This document shows, piece by piece, positions 34,676 through 40,127 of a stretch of 40,127 bases of DNA. The DNA lies in the NCBI GenBank assembly GCA_001769125.1, contig MEOG01000037.1, positions 1-40,127 of the forward strand. Direction: 5' to 3'. The stretch comes from Bacteroidetes bacterium GWF2_35_48 (GTDB lineage: Bacteria > Bacteroidota > Bacteroidia > Bacteroidales > GWF2-35-48). Position 1 is the stretch's first letter, and the number at the start of each line of letters is the position of its first letter. The position numbers and the translations under genes are program-made. The notes beneath the pieces are model-generated. The model saw only the letters and a program-made list of their open reading frames with translations. It was not told where the DNA came from and did no database searches.

Positions 34676-37600
34676 ATGAAAAAACAACTCGAAACCCGAA
34701 TCCTTGTACTCGATGGTGCAATGGGTACCATGATACAACGCTATAAACTTCAGGAAGCAGATTATCGCGGTAATCGTTTTCGGGATTTTAAATTCGACCT
34801 GAAAGGGAATAATGATCTTTTATCTTTAACCCGCCCTGATATTATCGAACAAATTCACAGAGATTATCTCGAAGCCGGCGCTGATATTATCGAAACCAAT
34901 ACCTTTAATTGCACTGCAGTTTCTCTTGCCGATTACCACATGGAGAGTTTAGTATACGAGTTAAATGTTGCTGCTGCAAAAATTGCGCGTAAGGCTGCGG
35001 ATGCTTATTCTTCGGATGATAAGCCCCGCTTTGTTGCCGGCTCTATCGGTCCGACAAATAAAACGGCAAGCATGTCTCCTGATGTGAATGACCCCGGGTT
35101 TCGCGCTGTTTCTTTTGACGACCTTGCGGATGCCTACTATGAACAAATGAGAGGCTTGTGTGATGGAGGCGTCGATCTGTTACTTATTGAAACCGTCTTC
35201 GATACTTTGAATTGCAAGGCTGCTCTATATGCTGCATCAAAATTTTTTAATGAAACAGGGAAAAAAATTCCCCTGATGGTTTCAGGGACTATTACAGATG
35301 CAAGCGGGAGAACCCTTTCCGGACAAACTGTAGAAGCTTTTTACAATTCCATCGCGCATGCAGATTTATTATGCGTGGGCTTTAATTGTGCGCTTGGAGC
35401 CAACCAGCTTGAAGTTCACATGAAAGAACTAAGCCGGATTGCTACCTGCTTCACAAGCGCATATCCCAATGCAGGACTACCAAACCAGTTTGGTGGCTAT
35501 GATGAAACTCCGCAGCAAATGGTTGATATCATTAAAAATTATTTGAAAAATGGTTTGGTAAATATCATCGGAGGTTGTTGTGGCACTACCCCTGAGCATA
35601 TTCGTCTGATGGCAGAAATCGTTAAAGATTATTCTCCGAGACCTTTACCAGAAATATCTCAACATACACGCCTGAGCGGTTTAGAAGCAGTAACAATTTT
35701 TCCCGGATGCAATTTTGTTAATATCGGAGAGCGTACAAATGTTTCGGGTTCTGCAAAATTTGCGCGGCTGATTCGTGAAAATAAATTTGAAGAAGCTTTG
35801 TCTGTTGCCCGTCAACAGGTGGAAGGCGGCGCGCAGGTTGTTGATGTTTGTATGGATGATGCAATGATTGATGCAGAGGTCGCAATGACACGCTTTTTAC
35901 GTTTGATTGCTTCTGAACCTGAAATTTCACGTGTTCCTTTGATGATAGATTCTTCAAAATGGAATGTGATTGTGGCAGGGCTGAAATGCTTACAGGGAAA
36001 GGGAATTGTAAACTCTATCAGCTTGAAGGAAGGAGAGGATATTTTTATTGAAAGAGCTGCTCTTGTGAAATCTTTTGGTGCTGCTGTTGTCGTTATGGCT
36101 TTTGATGAAAGAGGACAGGCAGATACTTTTGAACGCAAAACGAAAATATGCAAACGTGCTTATGATATTTTAGTACAGAAAGTAAATTTTCCTCCCCAGG
36201 ATATCATCTTCGATCCCAATATCCTTGCTATTGCTACAGGTATGGAAGAGCATAATAATTATGCCGTCAATTTTATTAATACTGTAAAATGGATTAAAGG
36301 AAATTTACCTTTTGCAAAAATCAGCGGTGGTGTGAGCAATCTTTCTTTCTCTTTCAGAGGCAATGACAAAGTTCGTGAGGCAATGCATTCAGCCTTTCTT
36401 TATCACGCAGTCAAAGCCGGAATGGATATGGGAATAGTGAATCCCGCCCAGCTTGAAGTGTATGACGCTATTCCTTCTGATTTACTTTTGCTTGTTGAGG
36501 ACGTTGTGTTGAATCGAAGAAAAGATGCGACTGAAAGGCTGATCGCCTATGCTGAAACAATAAAAAATACAGATAAAAAGGAAGAAAAAATTGATGCGTG
36601 GCGCAACGAATCTGTTGAAGAGAGGCTGTCGCATGCCTTGCTGAAAGGAATTACTGAATTTATTAAAGAAGATATTCATGAGGCAAGAAAAAAATATGAA
36701 AGAGCACTGCATATTATTGAAGGTCCTTTGATGAATGGGATGAATAAAGTGGGAGATTTATTCGGATCGGGAAAAATGTTTTTGCCTCAGGTTGTGAAAA
36801 GCGCCCGTGTGATGAAGCAGGCAGTGGCTTTTTTACTTCCGCATATTGAAGCAGAAAAAGATTTGAATGCACGTTCTACTGCTGGAAAAATTTTACTTGC
36901 TACTGTAAAAGGCGACGTGCATGATATTGGTAAAAATATCGTGAGCGTGGTTTTGTCGTGCAATAATTATGAAATCATTGACTTGGGCGTAATGGTGCAT
37001 ACGGATAAAATTATTCAGAAAGCGATTGAAGAAAATGTGGATTACGTAGGTTTAAGCGGATTGATAACTCCCTCACTTGAAGAAATGGTGCTTGTTGCCG
37101 ATGAAATGAAAAATGCCGGATTGAATATTCCTATTTTAATTGGCGGTGCAACAACTTCTGAAATACATACAGCAGTAAAAATTGCTCCTGCATATCAGGG
37201 TCCTGTTATTTATGTGAAAGACGCATCACGGGCAGTGGGTGTACTTGCTTCCCTGCAAAATACAATACAAAAAAAATCCTATGTAAGCAAGATACAGGAA
37301 CAACAGGAAGCCTTGCGAAATCAATACGAATCCCATAGTAATCCTCAGAATTATCTGAATATCGAAGAAGCGAGAAAAAATAAACCTCTTCTTAATTGGG
37401 AGCATCTTGCAGAGACGCCTCTGTTTACCGGAACAAAAATTTTTAAAGATTATTCCCTGCAAGAAATATCCGAATTCATTGACTGGACTTATTTCTTCCA
37501 TGCATGGAAATTGAATGGAAAATATCCTGACATTCTCAAAGACCCTGTTAAAGGTGCTGAGGCAGCTAAATTACTTGATGATGCGCAGGTTTTGCTTCAT

Positions 37601-38317
37601 AGAATAATTACAGAAAAAATTCTTTCTGCAAATGCTGTTTTTGGAATTTATCAAGCGCGCTCACAAGGCGATGATGTAGAAATTCAAAATGAAAAAGCAG
37701 AAATAACAAAGTTACATTTTCTACGCAATCAGCAGAAAAAAGAAAACAGGCATCCGAATTTTTGCCTTGCAGATTTTATTGCACAAGATTCTGGAATGAA
37801 AGATCACATCGGATTTTTTGCTGTTACAGCAGGAATCGGAATTGAAAAACAGGAAGAGATTTTTAGAAAAAACGGTGATGATTACTCCGCTATCATGTTA
37901 AAGATTTTAGCAGACAGACTTGCAGAAGCTTTTGCAGAACTTTTGCATTATAAAATCAGAACCGAGTATTGGGCGTATAGTAAAAATGAAGAAAAAAATA
38001 GTACAAATATTTTGCAAAATAAATACAGAGGCATAAGACCTGCTCCCGGTTATCCGGCCTGTCCCGATCATTCAGAAAAAAGAACAATTTTTGAACTTTT
38101 GCAGGTAGAAAAGAATGCGGGAATTACATTAACGGAAAATTATTCCATGTACCCTGCTGCTTCTGTTTGTGGCTACTATTTTGCGCATCCACAGTCTAAG
38201 TATTTTACAATAGATAAAATATCAAAAGACCAGCTTAATGATTATGCAAAACGAAAAAATACAAGTGTAGGAATTATAGAAAAAATGTTACAGAGTAATC
38301 ATTTAAACGGGTTTTGA
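34676..38317 (+). CDS. metH: Cobalamin-dependent methionine synthase
   Basis: A full-length MetH of 1213 residues (the E. coli protein is about 1227). In order: homocysteine-binding barrel ([14 protein letters not shown]; zinc cysteines in GFNCALG and [10 protein letters not shown]); folate-binding barrel ([30 protein letters not shown]); B12 cap helices and B12 domain with [11 protein letters not shown], where H749 is the cobalt ligand, and [13 protein letters not shown]; and the SAM-binding reactivation domain ([18 protein letters not shown]). It transfers the methyl group of methyl-tetrahydrofolate to homocysteine. A complete single-chain enzyme implies the host has, or imports, cobalamin. 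No cobalamin riboswitch is visible upstream, only the palindromic repeats. Confidence 0.97.
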   Translation: MKKQLETRILVLDGAMGTMIQRYKLQEADYRGNRFRDFKFDLKGNNDLLSLTRPDIIEQIHRDYLEAGADIIETNTFNCTAVSLADYHMESLVYELNVAAAKIARKAADAYSSDDKPRFVAGSIGPTNKTASMSPDVNDPGFRAVSFDDLADAYYEQMRGLCDGGVDLLLIETVFDTLNCKAALYAASKFFNETGKKIPLMVSGTITDASGRTLSGQTVEAFYNSIAHADLLCVGFNCALGANQLEVHMKELSRIATCFTSAYPNAGLPNQFGGYDETPQQMVDIIKNYLKNGLVNIIGGCCGTTPEHIRLMAEIVKDYSPRPLPEISQHTRLSGLEAVTIFPGCNFVNIGERTNVSGSAKFARLIRENKFEEALSVARQQVEGGAQVVDVCMDDAMIDAEVAMTRFLRLIASEPEISRVPLMIDSSKWNVIVAGLKCLQGKGIVNSISLKEGEDIFIERAALVKSFGAAVVVMAFDERGQADTFERKTKICKRAYDILVQKVNFPPQDIIFDPNILAIATGMEEHNNYAVNFINTVKWIKGNLPFAKISGGVSNLSFSFRGNDKVREAMHSAFLYHAVKAGMDMGIVNPAQLEVYDAIPSDLLLLVEDVVLNRRKDATERLIAYAETIKNTDKKEEKIDAWRNESVEERLSHALLKGITEFIKEDIHEARKKYERALHIIEGPLMNGMNKVGDLFGSGKMFLPQVVKSARVMKQAVAFLLPHIEAEKDLNARSTAGKILLATVKGDVHDIGKNIVSVVLSCNNYEIIDLGVMVHTDKIIQKAIEENVDYVGLSGLITPSLEEMVLVADEMKNAGLNIPILIGGATTSEIHTAVKIAPAYQGPVIYVKDASRAVGVLASLQNTIQKKSYVSKIQEQQEALRNQYESHSNPQNYLNIEEARKNKPLLNWEHLAETPLFTGTKIFKDYSLQEISEFIDWTYFFHAWKLNGKYPDILKDPVKGAEAAKLLDDAQVLLHRIITEKILSANAVFGIYQARSQGDDVEIQNEKAEITKLHFLRNQQKKENRHPNFCLADFIAQDSGMKDHIGFFAVTAGIGIEKQEEIFRKNGDDYSAIMLKILADRLAEAFAELLHYKIRTEYWAYSKNEEKNSTNILQNKYRGIRPAPGYPACPDHSEKRTIFELLQVEKNAGITLTENYSMYPAASVCGYYFAHPQSKYFTIDKISKDQLNDYAKRKNTSVGIIEKMLQSNHLNGF

Positions 38318-38321
38318 ATTT

Positions 38322-38383
38322 CCCCCCCGTTCGCGCTCGTCTCCGGGTAATGCTTTGCGTGGATGGTGACGAGTGCGCTTGTT
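38322..38383. repeat. ~60-bp hairpin repeat, copy 1
   Basis: A GC-rich unit with arms GCGCTCGTC and GACGAGTGCGC around GGGTAATGCTTTG. Two further copies lie at 39625-39685 and 39737-39799. It directly follows the metH stop and faces the end of the aminotransferase gene, so it may act as a transcript end. Confidence 0.7.
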
Positions 38384-38399
38384 TTACAAAAAAATCAAA

Positions 38400-39587
38400 C
38401 TAACAACATTTTTCTATCCCATCATTTATTACTTTACACGAAAATGTAATTTCATCATCAGAAATAGTTAATGGGGGTGCTATTCTTAATGCAGAGTCGC
38501 AAAATAAAAACCAGTCTGTAATTACTCCCTGAATTTTGCAATAGGCAATAACGTCTGAAACCTGCTTGAATGTTTCTAATTGAACTGCCATCATTAAACC
38601 CTGTGAACGGATTTCTTTAATTTTTGAGGAAGATAATAATGAATGGAATATTTTTTCTTTTTCGCTGGCTTTTTCAAATAATTTTTCATCATTTATTATT
38701 TTAAGATTCGCCAATGCCGCAGCGCAACTTACAGGATGTCCCCCGAATGTTGTAATATGTCCTAATACCGGATTGCTGATGAATGCATCCATTATTTTTT
38801 TATTAGCAACGAAAGCGCCAAGGGGCATTCCACCGCCTATTCCTTTTGCAAGAAGTAAAATATCGGGGACAATTCCGCACTGTTCAAAATAAAACATAGA
38901 ACCTGTTCTGCCGCCTCCTGTCTGGATTTCATCAAAAATCAAAAGGACATTATTTTCATCGCATTTTTTTCTGAGAATGGTAAAAAATTTCTTATCTGCA
39001 ATGCGCACACCTGCTTCTCCCTGTATGGGTTCAATTAATACACAGGCTGTTTTCGATGAAACAGATTCAATGTCTTCAATATTGTTAAACCTGTTAAAGC
39101 GTACATCCGGCAATAAGGGCCTGAATGCAATTTTCATTTCTTCATTTCCCATAAAGCTTAACGCGCCTTGCGTGCTTCCATGATACGCATTTTTAAAAGA
39201 AATAATTTCTGTTTTTCCTGTGTAACGCTTTGCAAGTTTAACAGCACCTTCAACAGCTTCGCTTCCCGAGTTTACAAAATAAACAGAGTTTAATTTTTCA
39301 GGCAGTAATTCTGTCATAAATTTTGCAAGCAATACCTGAGGAGATAAAATATACTCTCCGTAAACCATCACGTGCAGATATTTTTCAAGCTGCTCTTTTA
39401 TTGCAGCTAATACGTCGGGATGCCTGTGCCCGGTGTTGCTAACAGAAATTCCTGATATCAGATCAATATATGTTTTACCTTGGGTATCGTATAGATAAGA
39501 ACCTTCGGCTTTCTCTATTTCCAAAGAAATCGGCGCATCAGAAGTTTGTGCAAGATGATTTAAAAATAAGGTACGTAATGAAAGCAT
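38400..39587 (-). CDS. Class III aminotransferase (acetylornithine/ornithine aminotransferase family)
   Basis: A 395-residue PLP enzyme of class III. Motifs: YLYDTQGKTYIDLISGISVSNTGH, VYFVNSGSEAVEGAVKLAKRYTGK (phosphate-binding loop), AYHGSTQGALSFMG, LIEPIQGEAGV, LLIFDEIQTGGGRTGSMF (the Asp contacting the cofactor), LLAKGIGGGMPLGA (catalytic lysine present) and HITTFGGHPVSCAAALA. These fit the acetylornithine/ornithine/4-aminobutyrate group; the sequence alone does not settle the substrate, and no arginine-pathway genes flank it. It faces metH tail to tail, and hairpin repeats lie at both ends of the gene. Confidence 0.88.
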   Translation of the reverse strand: MLSLRTLFLNHLAQTSDAPISLEIEKAEGSYLYDTQGKTYIDLISGISVSNTGHRHPDVLAAIKEQLEKYLHVMVYGEYILSPQVLLAKFMTELLPEKLNSVYFVNSGSEAVEGAVKLAKRYTGKTEIISFKNAYHGSTQGALSFMGNEEMKIAFRPLLPDVRFNRFNNIEDIESVSSKTACVLIEPIQGEAGVRIADKKFFTILRKKCDENNVLLIFDEIQTGGGRTGSMFYFEQCGIVPDILLLAKGIGGGMPLGAFVANKKIMDAFISNPVLGHITTFGGHPVSCAAALANLKIINDEKLFEKASEKEKIFHSLLSSSKIKEIRSQGLMMAVQLETFKQVSDVIAYCKIQGVITDWFLFCDSALRIAPPLTISDDEITFSCKVINDGIEKCC

Positions 39588-39624
39588 GTTGTTTTTTAAT
39601 TAAAATTTTAATGGAAGATGGAGT

Positions 39625-39685
39625 ACCCCGTTTGCGCTCGTCTCTAGGTAATGCATTGTAGGGAGGGGACGAGTGCGCTTATTGG
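39625..39685. repeat. ~60-bp hairpin repeat, copy 2
   Basis: Same family as at 38322, with arms GCGCTCGTC and GACGAGTGCGC and a centre GGTAATGCATTG. It lies in the leader region of the class III aminotransferase gene, 40 bases before its start. Confidence 0.7.
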
Positions 39686-39736
39686 TAATTAATTTTATGT
39701 TTTCAAAAAAAATCTATTCTCGCACTCCTATTTGCC

Positions 39737-39799
39737 CACCCCCCGTTCGCACTCGTCGCCGGGTAATGCTTTGTGGGGAGGGGACGAGTGTGCTGTTGG
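39737..39799. repeat. ~60-bp hairpin repeat, copy 3
   Basis: Same family, with arms GCACTCGTC and GACGAGTGTGC and a centre GGGTAATGCTTTG. Like copy 2 it is followed by TTGGTAAT, so the repeated unit is a little longer than the hairpin. It lies between the aminotransferase gene and the LytTR fragment. Confidence 0.7.
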
Positions 39800-39820
39800 T
39801 AATCAGTTAAACTATTTTTA

Positions 39821-40042
39821 TTATTTTGTCATTAAATTAATTTCGAGAAGAAGTTTTTCTTTATAAGACTTACCAATGGGAATAATCATTTTTTCTTCTT
39901 CGGTATACATCACAATATTGTTATCTTCAATAAAATTAATTTTGTGAATATTTACAATAAACGAACGATGAATTCTTTTAAAAATAGCTTCGGGTAATTT
40001 TTCGTAAATATTTTTTAATGTAAAATGAATCGTGTAGCTATA
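39821..40042 (-). pseudogene. C-terminal fragment of a LytTR DNA-binding protein
   Basis: The minus strand encodes 73 residues that end at a TAA at 39821 and match the second half of a LytTR domain: HFTLKNIYEKLPEAIFKRIHRSFIVNIHKINFIEDN (the F-x-R-x-HRS-x-x-VN motif) and IIPIGKSYKEKLLEEI. There is no start codon; a TAG at 40043-40045 interrupts the same frame, and the 27 codons beyond it to the window edge do not look like LytTR. So the gene has been broken, by a stop, deletion or insertion near 40043. Such domains normally sit at the end of response regulators. Confidence 0.7.
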
Positions 40043-40127
40043 CTACGCTCGGTTATAAATTGCGTTTTTATATAATTGAAAATTTAAAGTTAACAAACTA
40101 TTTAATTCCGTTTTTCCTGTTTCAGTT

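Overview
The window is AT-rich bacterial DNA from a member of the Bacteroidota. Evidence: a type IX secretion C-terminal sorting domain on a secreted protein, promoter boxes of the TAnnTTTG type and little sign of Shine-Dalgarno sequences, a VirE/BT4734-type primase-helicase with a Bacteroidetes-type tyrosine integrase, a fused DAHP synthase/chorismate mutase, and tandem 7-bp repeat arrays. The genus cannot be read from the sequence.

Left region (1-19100, all genes on the minus strand). A B12-type radical SAM enzyme related to RiPP-maturation C-methyltransferases (16357-18207) follows a secreted HExxH peptidase (18233-19090). Downstream, a run of twelve closely packed genes starts with a 1047-residue tail-fibre-like surface protein. 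It continues with a beta-propeller-like secreted protein, a T9SS-exported NlpC/P60 peptidase with PKD domains, an unknown secreted protein, two outer-membrane barrels, a DsbA-like lipoprotein and a WG-repeat protein. It ends with an HNH-NB-ARC-TPR STAND protein, a radical SAM/SPASM enzyme, a MurG-like glycosyltransferase and a truncated GT4 glycosyltransferase. Several junctions are ATGA overlaps. The STAND-radical SAM-glycosyltransferase part looks like a candidate immune or modification cassette and is the most promising undescribed association here.

Middle region (19100-25350). These are the maintenance genes of an integrative element: primase-helicase, excisionase-like HTH protein, an unknown element protein and a tyrosine integrase. 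Between them lie iteron-like repeats (a 17-mer present three times; a GAGTTCCCT motif repeated many times) and two perfect hairpins. Just outside the integrase is a stretch resembling the 3' end of a tRNA followed by a strong terminator. This suggests the right attachment site, in which case everything to its left, including the fibre and STAND genes, is element cargo and the other end lies outside the window.

Right region (25350-30600). This is a decaying accessory patch: RhuM-family protein, small unknown genes, a metallophosphoesterase with one in-frame TGA and a WYL regulator with one in-frame TAG. It ends in a 398-bp MITE-like element with 16-bp perfect terminal inverted repeats and an 8-bp target duplication.

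Far right (30700-40127). These are mostly housekeeping genes: an aminotransferase-fold protein that has lost its catalytic lysine, a BASS-family transporter, DAHP synthase/chorismate mutase, cobalamin-dependent methionine synthase (metH), a class III aminotransferase and a broken LytTR fragment. The spaces between them hold two heptamer arrays, paired palindromes and three copies of a roughly 60-bp hairpin repeat.
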